DNA of 64,000 nucleotides from Lingula anatina (taxonomy: Eukaryota > Brachiopoda > Lingulata > Lingulida > Lingulidae): the NCBI RefSeq assembly GCF_001039355.2, contig NW_019775966.1, positions 74,692 to 138,691 on the forward strand, read 5' to 3'. The position numbers and the translations under genes are program-made. Positions 27,961 to 41,379 of the stretch are shown here, one piece after another (position 1 is the stretch's first letter; every line of letters begins with the position of its first letter). The notes below the pieces were generated by a model. That model saw nothing but the letters and a program-made list of their open reading frames with translations, was not told the DNA's origin and made no database searches.

Positions 27961-29008
27961 CTGTGACCGCTGCAGATACGGCTAGATCCATAGCCTCTCC
28001 GTTTGTTATGGGGCCCTTGCCATAGAGACTGGTATCGCTGCCTACGGGAGAGAGGCTCTGCATGGACCCCGTACTGCCACTGGGACTGAGCGCCTGCTGC
28101 TTGATGGGGTACCTCTGTGACCACAGGGACGGGCTGCCCATGACAGAGTGGTGGCTGTGACTGTCAAAAACGTTCCCGGGCGTCATACCACCCGGGGGAG
28201 ACACTGAGTTACTTGTCGTTGCCATGGAAGCGTAGGGAGCCTCTGGGGCGGTGGTGGCGTAGTTTGAGGGGTAGTGCGGGCTCATGGCCATGCAGGCGTT
28301 GCTGGAGTACTGTTGCTGGTGGTGGTTGGCGTAGTTCATGTTCATCATGCTGTTGGCGTCGTATTGCGCGTGCGACGTGTTCATGGCGTTCATGGCGCAC
28401 GCCATGTTCATGTGGTTCTGCATGCCTTGGTTCTGATGGTGAAGCATGTCATATGGTCCACCCAAACCGGCCATGCTGTTGAAACCGAACGGTTTCAGTG
28501 CCTGGCACTTACGACGAAACCCTCGGGGACGGCGACGGAACGAACCCTCTTCGAACATGAATTCTGCTGCCGGGTCTATAGTCCAATAATGCCCCTTGCC
28601 TGGCCTCCCTAGCCCTTTAGGTAACTTGATAAAGCACTCGTTCAGAGACAGGTTATGCCGTACTGAGTTTTTCCAGCCTTGGTAGGAGCCCCTGAAAAAC
28701 GGGAATCGTTGCTGGAGAAACTGGTAGATCTCGCTCAGAGTACAGCGCTTGGTAGGGGCGGCCTGGATGGCCATTACGATCAGTGCTATGTAAGAATAAG
28801 GCGGCTTCTCCGAGCGTCTGACCCCCATAGCTCCCTTCTTTTTTTGGCTGTTAGGGGACGCTGGTCCATTAATGTCTGTTGTAGTGCTGGGAGCTTCATC
28901 TCCGGAGTTTTTCTCCTCCGTTGAATCCATCATTTCAATTTTGGGTTGTATTTTCTCCATGTTATTGCGAGCGTCCATTTCTGCCAGTTGCGAGCCGGAG
29001 TGATCCAT
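27961..29008 (-). CDS. foxF: FoxF forkhead transcription factor, exon 1
   Basis: Encodes residues 1-349 plus the first base of codon 350. The forkhead (winged-helix) domain spans about residues 67-160 (genomic 28529-28810): it opens [17 protein letters not shown], has recognition helix [10 protein letters not shown] (114-123) and ends in [20 protein letters not shown], the basic extension diagnostic of FoxF/Biniou. After it come a Met/Asn/His/Gln-rich region (about 187-245) and a Ser/Pro-rich segment with [10 protein letters not shown], which matches vertebrate YIKQQPLSP. FoxF acts in the nucleus as a DNA-binding activator in visceral and lateral mesoderm. The start chosen is the ATG at 29008, with a GCCATGG context; the frame stays open 10 codons further to a GTG and beyond, until an in-frame TAA at 29087-29089, with no other ATG. 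The exon ends CACAG|GTAAAG. It is far richer in G+C than its flanks. FoxF is confused with no other Fox class once the [10 protein letters not shown] segment is seen. Confidence 0.97.
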
Positions 29009-29660
29009 GGCGAATATATCTGAGCGGGCGAAGTGCACCAGAATCTCTCTTACTCCGTTGGAGTTCTTGTAGCGCGTCGCTGAAAGTTATGTACTTAATT
29101 TCAAGCGGTAATCTAGCAGAAAATGGCTTTCACGAGATGCAGCCCACGCTTGGTTAGTCAGGAAATCTGGCGTAGGGAGCAATCGGCAACACTGACAAAA
29201 TCCGTCTAATTGTACCAACTGTGTTATTTAATCTTTAAACCTTGACCAAAGACGCAAAAATAAAAACAGGCCTAATTATTCTCTTCGTTAACTCCGGCAT
29301 CCACTCTCGATGTTTTGTAAACGATAAAAAAGTTTTGATCTGTCAGAACACTAACCACATGCGCCGTCTTAGCTTCAGAGGTCTACCGAATGAATGAATC
29401 TTTGTTCCTCAACCAATCTCTGCGCTGTGTTCTCTTCTTAGCTGTCAAAAACAACACTAAGGTCTGGCAGACGATAAGGATGCTTTAAAGCCAGCGCCAA
29501 GAACGGAGCATGCTCAGAAAGGTGACACGTCCCAGTAAAAGCCACGCGATGCGTTATCTCCCCCTCTCGGGGCCCTCCCATTTACTGCAAGAGGGTGCGA
29601 AGGTGCGAACGGATCGTCTGCTTTTACGCGCCATAAATTTATTGCAGCAAATTAAGATCT
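29009..29660 (-). promoter_or_regulatory. foxF: foxF 5' leader and probable promoter region
   Basis: Lies immediately upstream of the foxF start codon. No TATA box was found at a plausible place on the minus strand. Visible sequence words include an inverted CCAAT (29413-29417), two copies of the octamer GCAGACGA or its complement (29467-29474, 29614-29621) and a CCATAAATTTAT homeodomain-type site near 29632. An AG preceded by TTTC (minus strand, about 29081) could be an acceptor of a 5' untranslated exon. The transcription start cannot be placed from sequence alone. Confidence 0.45.
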
Positions 29661-32600
29661 GAAAATAGTCACATCTCCATCAAAATTTCGAAGAAACGTA
29701 TCAAAATTTCATCAATTTTGACTTTATTGAAATCATAAAGTCTGGACCCAGTCCCTTTTTGACAGATTAATCACCCCTCTAAAAGCATTTAGTAATTAAT
29801 CTTCCTCAAATTCCCCCCGCATTACGCAGCTGGTGCTGAGAGGCTCTGGTCGCCTCCCACATCGAGCAACGTGAGACCGCGCGAGGAGAAGCCAGCTTAA
29901 TGGCAGTATTTGTTTTAACTCTATCTTCAACAAATAATTGCCAACTTTCCCTTTACCTGTGCTGAAAACTACATCATTGTTTCATTGTATTTATTGATAT
30001 TGATGCAATGTGGGGCCTCTCCGGTCATAGAGATATAAACATGCAGGAATCAAGCCCGCGGCGAGCAAAGAGAGTTGGGGAAAAACGTTTTCACTCAAAG
30101 TTTTTGATGCAATAACTGACATTTTAAGCTTTTTCGTCGATTCGGTTGCCTTTGCCGGATGACTTTCAACAAATGATTTCCGCTTGGAACAGGTTTCTGC
30201 AACAAACATTCAAGCTGAAAAAAAGAGACGAAAAAAAAACTGAGAGGTATCCTTGAAGCTTCCCGTATTCAAGTCACGTTTCACAGATCAGCCAAAAAAT
30301 AAGTTTCAGGAAAATGTTTCAATAAAAGATATTTTCACTTTCCTTATGATAATACGTAGGCGAGTGCCGTATCGTTGATCTATATAGCTAAAATCATAAT
30401 CAATATTGCAAGATAGGTAGGCTAACACTCAATTTGAAAGAAAGTTATAAAGTTTTTTAAAAAAGTAGATAAATATTCAATGAAAGTACACTATGAAAGT
30501 TTATAACTGCTTCATAGCATTTGTTGATGAAAATGTTCATACAACATCTATATGAAATCAAAAAGCAACCAGGAGAAAAAAAACAGACACAAATCGTTTT
30601 TTAAAGAACAAAACTGACAAAAAACACAAGGTATAGCAAGGGAATGAAGTTCGCTGAAAGCAAACGTCAATCACAAAAATGCGCAAGAGAAAAAAAGTAG
30701 AATCAACACGTTTCAGAAGAAAACGTTTTCCAAACTGACCGACCGACAAATCCAGCCCGTCACGCGCACACCGCGCTAACTAAATACGACGCGAACTACA
30801 ACCCAGATCTATTCGTCAATCATCACTGCCCCGGATTCTCGCGCAGCAATTTGTCAAAGATGGCAGGGTAAATTTTCTTGCAATTGGTGCCCCCTTTCTT
30901 GGTGGCCCTAGCGAGGACCAGCTCCCGTTACCAGAGACGGGCTGATGAAGGTTGTCACATGACGTGGGGAATAAATTCATCATATTTGTGTTTTTTCATT
31001 TTGATACTTGTATTATTAGAATTGAAACAGCTTCAGTGAGTTAGCGGAGAATGGGGGGGGAAGAGAAGAGTTCGAAGATTTTTATTTCTGAGAGAATTGT
31101 AATATAATTTTTTTTATAATGCTTGCATTAAGTTTTGACGCAGTTGACGTGCCGTTTACTACTTCCTCAAAAAATTGTCATATTTTGATTATTGAATGTT
31201 CTGGTTTTCCAAGAACAAACAGATGATATTCAGTTGGGGAATCTCACACTTTTTTAAAGAATAAAAGAAAGACGAGAAAACCTATGAATGTTTGTATTAC
31301 ATATGACCATTCTACCATATTTAAGAGGAATTTCTTTTTGAAAATAATTGCTCAGTTTTGCTAGCGATCATATCACAGTCTTCCCCTTGTAATCGTCTGC
31401 TCGAAGTCCGCTTGAAGTCGTCTGCCCTAGGTGTACTAGCCTCCCATCGTCTGGCAGACTGATAAAGCTTTTATCAAAATATTCCTGTTTTGCCAAATAA
31501 AATCTGGTTTTTATAATGTTTTGGCGTGTTTTTAAGATTATATAATATATTTTATGGAGTGACTTTTCTCAAGAGACCTGTTTTAAGGTCCGAATACTTC
31601 CCAATTAAAAAAAGTGAGTGAGATATTTCGCATGATTCAATGAAACAATCTCACTCAGTACAATGTAGGTGAAGTTTTTATTTCGAAAATATAAAGTTGC
31701 GTTCGAATTAATTCCCCTAGTTCGAGACCTTGACGGTGGTTCTCGTGTTCTTCACTAATGTTGTGTCCAATACAAAACATTAAGATCAAATAAACGTATT
31801 CTTTGCAGAAGAAAATTAGCTGAATTGAATTAGTTTTGCTAGTCTAGTGTTTTTGGGTGAAATTCAATAAAGAAAACCTTGGCGTCAATTAAGGCGCCAT
31901 ACAAATTACAATCTCTTTGCACCGAGAGCCACCATTTCGAGATTTCTTTGACGAGAACGCCTAACAAAGCCCGGAGAACAATTAATTAAATATCGTAACA
32001 CAGTACGAAAAACAATGATTATTTAGACTTTTGATTAGTTTTTCTGGGGAGGTAGATCCAATATGTGGAGTGATATAATGTCTAAGTGGCACAAAATACT
32101 GCGTCAATCACGTGAAGGTCAGGGGTCAGGAGCGGGTCGAACCGAAGCTGCATTGTTTAAGGTAATTAAAGTTGACACCGAAAGCATGCCAAGCCGAACG
32201 AGGGGTTTTAATTACCGCGTGCCACACGCAGCGTCGAGCAGAGATTTATAGAATTCTTAGACATCTCGCCCCGATTCATATCTTGACGTTTATCGTTAAG
32301 ATGCCCTTCTCGGATTTTAGATCCCGATTCGCCCAAATTCAACATTTTTTTCTAGATAAAACCCTCACCTACTTGGTGTGTCAAAATGTAAAATGCACAG
32401 TACTAGGAACATCTTTGATATTTAATTAATTATTTTTTTTATAAAAAGACATGTTAGTATACAACGAGGCTATCTTGGAGAGAAAAATCCACTATATCTT
32501 TATTACTATTTCTCGAAACAATGGACGAATGAGTCACCGACTCTGTCCACAAAAGCAGCGTAGTGAGCAAAGCTTTGGCAGACGATTCTAAAATTGACAT

Positions 32601-34800
32601 CTTTCTCCTTTAACAAGAATAGACTGGCCACTCTTTACGGCCAGATAAGAACGCTTGAGTGACCGGCAATGAAAATGCCCAACACCAAGAGCCGAAACAA
32701 GCCTCGTGTCTGTCGTCGTGGGTTGATAGCAGGGATAATCTGATCCCCTCGGTGGCCATATTGTCTTTCTTCCACGATGGCACTTGGCGGGAACATCGCC
32801 CAGGTGATAGCAGACGAGATCGATTTCTGTCCACTGAAAAATGTTGTTTGCAGGAGAATGATACGCATCACTGGAATTTCTTGCTCCTTTTTTTTTCTAT
32901 TGAAATATTTTTTCATTATTTATTGTGGAAGGATATTTTTTTAATCGTAGAGTTAGCTTAACATTTTCTCATTGCATAGTCCTTTTAACTGTTACTAATG
33001 CCCCATTCACTGTACCTTCCGAAAAGCCTGGATTATTCAAATGCTAATTTCAGGCGAAAACAATATTCGCTTCCCTTTTCACAGGTAGTTTAAAATTCTA
33101 TAAAGTAATATTTTGTAATAGTGAATACTTTTCAAACTGGTACATTTGTATAGATGTCACAGAAAGGTGATGACATACCTCGCTGTTGCTGAAATGCGTT
33201 TTATTTATATTTACAGACAACTTAAGGGTTTGGCATTCTGGAACAAGTCCCACTCCCAGAAACCCGCCCATTCATTTACTAGGAGAAATTCCTGGATTAT
33301 ATCGCGTGTAAACAAGGCTCGGCCTGTAGATATATACAAAGAAAGCACTCATCTTTGCCATTAATTTTGTAAAGTGAGAAATAGTGCTTGAGATATCTTA
33401 GCAAGAAGTTTGCAAAGTTTGTGTGTGCATTTACAGGTTTATGATTACAATTTTGTCTTTAAAATTAATGTATACAAACTTCCCTTCAATATATACAGTC
33501 ATAAGTGTGTACATGTACATGTACATATTTACGTAATAAATTATTATTATCAACATTATTACTTGTGTAATCATTACTCATTTATCCAAATGATGATTAA
33601 AATAAAGAAGCCGATGAAGCAAATTGTCCATTTTTTATTAGTTCCTTAGGTCTGACCCGCTTTTGGCATCAAACACTTTTTTCTGAAGGTAGACAATTTC
33701 AAAAATAAAAAGGAAAAATCATTTTGTCTTCGGGAAAAATTAGTGTTGGTACAGTACAACATAAACGGGTATCGGAATACATCACAAGAAGACAAATGAA
33801 ACCGAACACTGAAAATGATTAAAAAATACACTGTGCGAAATGTATAACAAACGCAATGTGATACCCTTAAAGAGCATATGAACGGCAGAAGACTCCCCAA
33901 TAACAATATGAAAATAAAGTTTTTGCTTTTGGCATTTTCAAAATAATTATTATACTATATATAATATAACACACATCAGTTTTTTTTTCGAAGAAATAAA
34001 AAAGAAGTTAGTTTCAAAAACGGTTTATCCCAGTAAGGCGACTATGCGCTGCCTTGCCGATACCGGTGACAAGCGTTCCCCTATTCTGGGTCGCCATGGT
34101 AACCACTTGAGGTTGTTTTTATCGTGGTAGAGCCGGTAAATGTCGCACGGTGATCTCTTGTTGATGAAAGATTGAGAGCACCTTGTAGATGAACCCAAGA
34201 TGCACCTCCACACAATTTAGATATCACTTTACTTTTGGCAGCCTTCTCCCCGTATTTTGACAACCTACGTTCAAATATTTATCAGAATTCCTCTGAAGGA
34301 GTTACGCTGTTAATTATTTCTTCTAAGCGTACAAAGTGTAGCAAAATTGGCCTCCAAAACAGTCGTGTTTTTTTCCTCACTTTTTCAGCTTCCGTCAGAG
34401 AACTGAATTTGACCAAGATTTAAAGCGCGTTAAAAATGGAACAAAAGACTTCTAACAACACCGGATTTCGAACATGTTCTCTAACAAGTGCTCGTTTCAG
34501 ACTCCATTAAGGGGGGATAGATTTTAAAGATATGGACCTGACTCGAGGTTTTTTGCTGGTCGAGGAGTCTCTCCGAGCCAGGAAATGTCAGAGTGAATAT
34601 CTATATCAAGCCTAAGTACACCAGTAGTATTAGAGCCGAGATAAGAAAACGTCGGGAGACGATTGGCTAATTGACGCAGAAAGGTAGATGATTGCCGTGA
34701 ACGAGTGATGGGATAATTATTGATCTTGATTAGCCAGTCAGTTTCTTGTTTTGCCACTGAGCTGTGGTAAACAGTTATAAATACAAGAGGCAAGTAAGAT

Positions 34801-34990
34801 GGTTAAAAATTGAAAAAAAAATAGGGAAGAAAGCGGGAACGCAAAGTAAAAAATAACAAAGAAAGAAAAGAAAAAGAAGATAAATAATAAATAACAAGAG
34901 AAGCAGAGGAAAGAAAAAGACATACATAGAAAAATGAAAAAACAAAGAAGAAAAAAGGAAACCAGGAAAGATGAGGGAAAGAAAAATAAC
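34801..34990. repeat. purine-rich (A/G) low-complexity tract
   Basis: About 190 bases consisting almost only of A and G on the plus strand with short TAAATAA interruptions. The Phe/Leu-rich reading frames on the minus strand come from this composition. Confidence 0.85.
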
Positions 34991-35460
34991 AAAGTAAAGT
35001 TCAAAATGCACTGTCGATTCCATCCATTCCTAGAGACCACAGCAGCTTGTCCCAGCCCCCCCCCTCCCCAGGGCCAATGTCCCCCTGGGTCACTACATTC
35101 AAAACGCACTCACTTCAATACTGAAGCTTCTTTTCCGAGAAAAATACAATTTTATCCTCTCCTCTTCCAACACAACGGACAGAACCCCTTTCTCTCTCTC
35201 TCCCCCCCTCCCTTCCATACTGCCATGGTGGTCCGTACCATTGGACTCTAATTTCAGCGATTAAAAGACATTCAAGCTGCCTTCTGTAACCTCAGGCACA
35301 CCTCGTTCGCGCCCGTGTTGAAGACGCCTCCATGAAACATCAATCAAATGTGCCCAGATGTCGCACTCCTGCGCCATTAGGCGGTGACATTTTAGGGACG
35401 CTATTTTTGGTATTTTTATGGGTGGTAAAATCAAATCAAATCCAGTTGTTAGGTGGTATG

Positions 35461-35604
35461 TGCTTGCGTGCATTTGTATGTGTGCGTGCGTGTGTGCGTT
35501 CGCTCGTTCGTGTGTTACTCTCTCTGTGTGTATGTGTGTGTGTATGTATGTGCGTGTGTATGTATATGTGTGTTCGTCTGTTCGCTCCTCCGTCCGTCCG
35601 TCCG

Positions 35605-35638
<34 letters not shown>
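35461..35638. repeat. (GT)n microsatellite with (CCGT)n block
   Basis: Imperfect TGTG repeats, then four to five CGTC/CCGT units (about 35588-35609), then a clean (GT)n run to 35637. Six-frame translations give cysteine/valine or histidine/threonine runs without meaning. Confidence 0.95.
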
Positions 35639-35756
35639 GGGAGGTAAGGGACGCGGGTGAGGGGAGTGGGGGCGTAAACAGCCCCATGCTCTTCACAACG
35701 AACAAGTAAACTTTATGGGGTAGACAGAGGATTTATTTAAACCAATTAAACCAATT

Positions 35757-35802
35757 AAACATACTCGCGCGCGCGCGCGCGTGCACGTGAGCGAGTATGT
35801 TT
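35757..35802. repeat. perfect 12-bp inverted repeat around a (CG)n core
   Basis: Left arm AAACATACTCGC (35757-35768) is the exact reverse complement of the right arm GCGAGTATGTTT (35791-35802). The loop is a (CG)n run followed by GTGCACGTGA. Just upstream, AAACCAATT is tandemly repeated (about 35738-35759). Alternating purine-pyrimidine CG DNA can adopt the Z form, and the arms could extrude as a cruciform; whether this happens is unknown. Confidence 0.85.
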
Positions 35803-36564
35803 TGAGAGGGGATGGAGGTCAGGGTGGGGTACAATGCTTTATACAGAGGTCAAAGAAAATAAGGCCATCGTCACCTCTCCTCGACCTCAGCCTTCCTTTG
35901 GTATTTTTCTTTCAAATCTGTTACTTGTTATTATTAGTCTAGAGGAATGGGAGAGCGGGGTAGCAGAGAAACAATTCTGAGTCCTGTCACAGGACGTGCG
36001 TTGCTAATTATGAGAAATAATTATTTCTATTTGCTTTCATGAGGTCAAATAAAAATACCGAAAAGTTTCCGTCTCAGCGAAAAGAGAGTAAATTTTTATT
36101 TTAAGGTAAAGGAAACGGGTCACTCCCTATGTGACCCAGAGCTTGGTATCAGTGACTCGTTGCGGCGGCAAGACTGAGGAAAGATGCTACGTATCAACCA
36201 CGAACAAATCATCGGGTGCCATGACGCATTTTCACCTTGTTGTTTCTGGTTTCGTTTCCGTTCTTTCATCGTCCTGGTATCTCCTGATTCTTGACACCCT
36301 CGACTGTGGCACGTTTTAGCTGTTGTATGTGCTTGTATATCAGCATGTTCCGATTTCACCAGATAACTTTAACGTAAAAATTGTTCTAAATTTTAGACTA
36401 AAATGTGGGTATACTTTGAAGTAAAATGCGCTGTCCAATGACAGACAAATCCAATATATGCGGCTGTCCAATGAAATACTGCTCCTCTTTTTGAAAAGAA
36501 AACGTGGAAAACGCTGGGTACCATGTTACGTTATCTAAGTGGGCCAATAGGGACTTAGCTAGAA

Positions 36565-36612
36565 CTAGACTAAGTTTTTGGTCTAAAAATTCAGACCAGT
36601 CATAGGGCTAAA
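36565..36612 (+). mobile_element. remnant of the 20304-20558 MITE family
   Basis: AACTAGACTAAGTTTTTGG followed by TCTAAAAATTCAGACCAG and AGGGCT runs parallel to the right arm at about 20497-20541, with roughly three quarters of positions matching. Only this arm was recognised. Confidence 0.5.
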
Positions 36613-38065
36613 ATTGACTCTGGTGTAAATATGACATATATTATTTGGGAAAATGAGAAAGTAGAAACAATCGTGAACTGCAGAATACTCGATCTGTGTA
36701 TGCAGTAATATTATAGGCAAAAATTACCGTAGGGTTGCCAAACATACATATCTTTATATTTCCTTGTGAAACCGATGTTGGCGTTACTTTTGGATTTACA
36801 TTTTACACGCTGACGTGATGTCTTTCCAGGCAATTCGTGATAAAAAACTTTATTTGCTGCGAAACACTGTGAGTAACTTGATGATCAAATTTCCTGAATA
36901 TAATCAGTGTAGTAAACTAATGAGCAATTTTACACAGGCGTTTTCCGCTTTCGTTTTTTATTATACTAGGAAATGTGATTTTCTCAATGGAACCATCATA
37001 CGTTTGCCTTTTGGCATAAAAATGTAAAAACTCGGCTAAAAGCTTTACTTAAAAAAAGGGCAAACTTAAAACAGAAATATTGCCGGAAACTACACGTATC
37101 TTTTTATAACTCGAATAAAAAATCCCTTTCTCTGCCTCTTTGTCTGAAATCTAGAACCTGGAGGCAAAGCGACTGACAACAGTTCGTTGAAAGGTACAAG
37201 TTTTTGCTATTTGCTGAGAAGTAATTAAGCGCAACTGAGTGATGGTGTCTACCGCAGCGTCTTGCCTTCACGCTTTCAAGATGGTCTAGCAAAAATAAAC
37301 AGCCCGCCAATTTGGCCCCGATTCCCTGAGAAATCAGCGGAGTAACGCTAGGCAACAGTGCTAATCCTTGACGCCATTTTCCTGTCCTAATGGATCGCTA
37401 AACGCTCTATAATAGATCTCTCCATGCCATGTCGATAATTAATATTCCAAATATTCCAAAGTCGAAAGCAATTTGTAAGTCGTTAATAGGAGGCAGGTTT
37501 TTTCTTGCCCTGATTGGCAGGCGGCAAAGTTCACACGTGGGAGGTAGGGAAGTACACGCGATTCCAGTGGTTACATATATATTTTTTGATATGAGAGTCC
37601 ATAAGGATTAACAATCGATATTCTTCAAAGATGAAGAGGAAGGAAAAGAAAAAGAAGAGATTCTTTCTAAACGCAAATAAAAACCTAACCGCAAAACGTT
37701 TAATTTTTTCTGTTTTATTTCATTTTGTCGTTATTTTTTGTGACTGCCTATCTTTAAACTCATTGTTTGATTACATACAACAATTTCTTCTTATGCTTTA
37801 TAATTGATACGATAAATGAATATGCCAAGAGACCCATTCTAGAAAGCAGTATTGCCGTTCCTTTTTATATTTTGCTTATACGGGTTATATTTTTAACGAC
37901 CCGATTTTATCAAGTCAGAGGTAATGAGCCAATTTCACCTGCAAGGAATAATTGTTAAGAATAAATATATTAGTTCCTATGAAGCATTAACAAAACGATG
38001 GGAGCTTTTTAGTATTGAAAAATGGTTTTGTATAAATTTTAGTGTACATATTTACACATTTTTGC

Positions 38066-38068
<3 letters not shown>

Positions 38069-38137
<69 letters not shown>
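38069..38137. repeat. (TA)n microsatellite
   Basis: About 34 uninterrupted AT dinucleotides, self-complementary and so able to form a hairpin. Confidence 0.97.
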
Positions 38138-38139
<2 letters not shown>

Positions 38140-39961
38140 ACAGGCGTTGGCTTTAATGAGATTTCCTTTTTCAATATTAGACTCGAATATGAATTCACCC
38201 AACGTTGGGAATGCTTCCGTGGAATCATAAGGAAAAACAAAGATTTAGACATATTCCTCAAGGTATAACATTTCATGTGAAGGTGATTAAGGAAAATGGT
38301 ATATCATTCAGCAAAAATGAACTTATATCATAACGCGTTATAGGTGATTTCCATGTTAGCGGCCAATAAAACAGTTTTCATTGTATCGAAAGTTAATGCG
38401 TTTTTATTATTTTTAAGAGGTCTTGTACAGATTTGAGCTTTTTTAATTGAGCAAAATATTTCGTTTCTGAAACTGTCTCTGGTAACTAGAAAAACTGACT
38501 AGATGTTATAACTGCATTATCAAGAAAATCTATGGGTTCCTGTTTTCTATGAAAAAGTTAAAATGTTCTGTTGTTTTTTAATATTAAGCGATTTTTTGCA
38601 GTTGTAGGGGTATACAATCGAATATTATCCAAAATATTTAGATTCTATGTGGTAAGAAACGTCAACTTCCGCCCTTACGGTTGACACGGTTGCTTCCCGT
38701 GTGCCTGCTTTTATTCGTTTAAAAGTACATTGATAAAAAGCATTTTCCTTTGAAAGATAGAATACATTTTCCAATGAATCTGACATGTTTCGCTGGAATC
38801 GTATCCTTTGTTCCACCAAAACTTTGCAAAAATAGAATTCTTTGCATATTTACAAGAACTGAAAAGGCAAAGAAAATTCCACAGGTGAAAAGCTTTCATC
38901 ATCGCTTCCATTTCACGAAGGCTTTCACATATTTCAGAATTAAGAAACAATGTACTATGACACCAAATGGGGCATAGAGTTTACATTAAATGCCCACGTA
39001 AATCACACAAGGACGTGTAAATCCCAAGCAAATCGACCGTTTCGCGCACAAAACATATATTTTAGGAACGATGTAGCGTAGCCGGGCGCACGCTCGCGGG
39101 GAGAGACCGGCGTTAGGGAAAGATTTATTGCCCGAAGGAGCAGTTTGAGATATCTGGATTTTCTCAGAGAGAAAGAGGAAAGCAACGTGATCGTTTCTTC
39201 TGTCGACCATTTGCCCAGAAGGCCATGTGTTAAAAGTTGAACGTCGGTCTGAGATGTTCAAGATCAGGACAAAAGTAAAACAAAACGCAACAAAGCACAC
39301 CAGATTTTTGAAAAAAGGAGTTGAAATACTCTTTAGATCGTATGCTATTTAAATACTTCATACATGTGACTGGTGGTATGGGGAAGATATCATTCTAGTT
39401 GCGTGAAAAAATGGTAGTATATTTTAATCGTCTTCCTGCCATGGTAAATTTCACGTTTTCATCATACTTTCTATTTCTTTGCAGTTTTTAACTTCCGGCT
39501 TGTAGTGAGTTTCATTTTATTCAGTGGGCGTTAAGTCTTAAATCTCACAACAAATAACTGAAAACATCAGACCCAGAATAAAAAAATGATGAAAAGTATC
39601 ACACTCAGTGATTTATAATCTTCACGAATTCTTATCAATAAACCGATATCAATACACATAAAGGCTGTGCTAGGTGTATATAAAAGTTACAAGTACATGT
39701 AACCTGAAGTATTGCTTGAAAAAGTACATTCTACCCGACGAACTCATTTTGTACCTACCTCATAGGTTAAAATTAGTTTGAATTTCTATATTTGTGTATC
39801 ACTTTCCACGGGTTCTAATTTGATTTTCTGCGAATAGTCCGGGTCAATGTGCAACAGAGCCAACCAGTCGTGGTATGTTTAACAGTTCAAACTTCTCAGT
39901 TTAACCCCACGTGGTGGAAAACAGAAAAAAAAAACACAAATGTAACAATTTTTTAAAATTC

Positions 39962-40037
39962 TATATTATATTATATTATATTATATTATATTATATTATA
40001 TTATATTATATTATATTATATTATATTATATTATATT
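39962..40037. repeat. (TTATA)n pentanucleotide array
   Basis: About 15 near-perfect tandem copies of TTATA, flanked by unique AT-rich sequence. Confidence 0.95.
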
Positions 40038-41325
40038 AATGCATTAATTGAGTCGTTCATCTTTCTATTCACTTAACTTAATGTTTGAAAAAAGTCAACC
40101 TTTGATAACATAAGAAGGTGGAGAGGAAATTCTTAGTATGAATTTAATGAAATAATTTTAATGTGGTAAAAACGCCCCGCATGCGTGAAAATTTCACAAC
40201 TTTATATCTGTTAATTTTGTGTGAAAGATACTCATCATTCACATTTCTTATTCCAAAAACATTTATCTTTGTTGAATCGCACTAGGCAGTTAGGAAAAGT
40301 AAGTACAATGCGATATCTTATCAAGAAGGTCAAAAGAAGCTCTTGAAATTGTATCACTCTTCATTGGTAGGCTACTAAGTAAAACATGATTATGATTGAT
40401 TCAATTGCATGTGTCCAAAATATTTATCATAATAAAATTAAAAGAAATTGTTAATGGAATTTTGTTGACTTAAACCGTCCTCTTATCTTTGTAAATTAAA
40501 AATTTGCTTATCACTCAAAAACAAGCTATTTATTTTTATGGAACATTTTCCTATTCGAAAATAAATTTCAAAGCGGCATCGCATCAGAAAATAATGAGAA
40601 TGATATCAATGTTTTGTTGTTGTTTTTTGTTTGTTTGTTTTTGGTGATTGTTGCATTGAGTGAAAAGTGCAATATTTGCATCGAATTTATTAATTAACGC
40701 GTCTCTTAATAATTTCAAATCTATGTCCAGATAAGAAAAAAATTACATTATTTGCAAAATCAAATCAACCGAATTATACCCAAATTTTGACAACCTTTCA
40801 AACACGTTCTATATATGAAAAAAAAAACTTCCAAAAAACTTCAATGAAATGATCAAGGATCTCTTATTTAGTACATGAAAATACAAAGCAAAGGTGCTGT
40901 TAATCTGTCAAATATACTTATTTATGTAAAGGATGAAAAAGATTAATGGCGATAATCGGTTCTTTGAAATTTTCGTTCGCTAATGTTATTAATTATCTTT
41001 GTAAAAGCAAATAAGTATTTTGAAAAATAAATGTAGATAAAAATAATGAATAAAGACAATCATGCAAGTAAATACTTCTACTGTATTTGTCGTCTTATGG
41101 ATTACAAAAAATGAAAGAAAAAAGCCAAAAATTATCTGAGCTTTTTTCTCCGTTCCCCAAAATGCTCTACGTGCTTAAAAACAAGGAAGAAACCACGGTT
41201 AGACTCTGATGATAAATGAGCATGTCTTTTGGGGGTTTCCGAGATTTACAACGACGCCATTCTCTGCGTGTCTGGTTGGAGGCAAAAAATGGGGTTAAGA
41301 CCCCTGAAGGAGAAACATTTTAGAC

Positions 41326-41326
41326 T

Positions 41327-41376
<50 letters not shown>
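41326..41376. repeat. (GA)n microsatellite
   Basis: About 25 GA dinucleotides with one GATA interruption. A 141-codon frame (41229-41654) passes through it only because the repeat has no stops. Confidence 0.95.

Positions 41377-41379
<3 letters not shown>

Noticed and set aside
28209-28924. Several overlapping ORFs on both strands across foxF exon 1
   Set aside because: They are shadows of the G+C-rich foxF reading frame and encode low-complexity Arg/Trp/Val peptides.
29009-29038. Ten-residue N-terminal extension of FoxF (start at 29038)
   Set aside because: The codon at 29038 is GTG, not ATG. The first ATG after the upstream stop is at 29008, with an excellent Kozak context.
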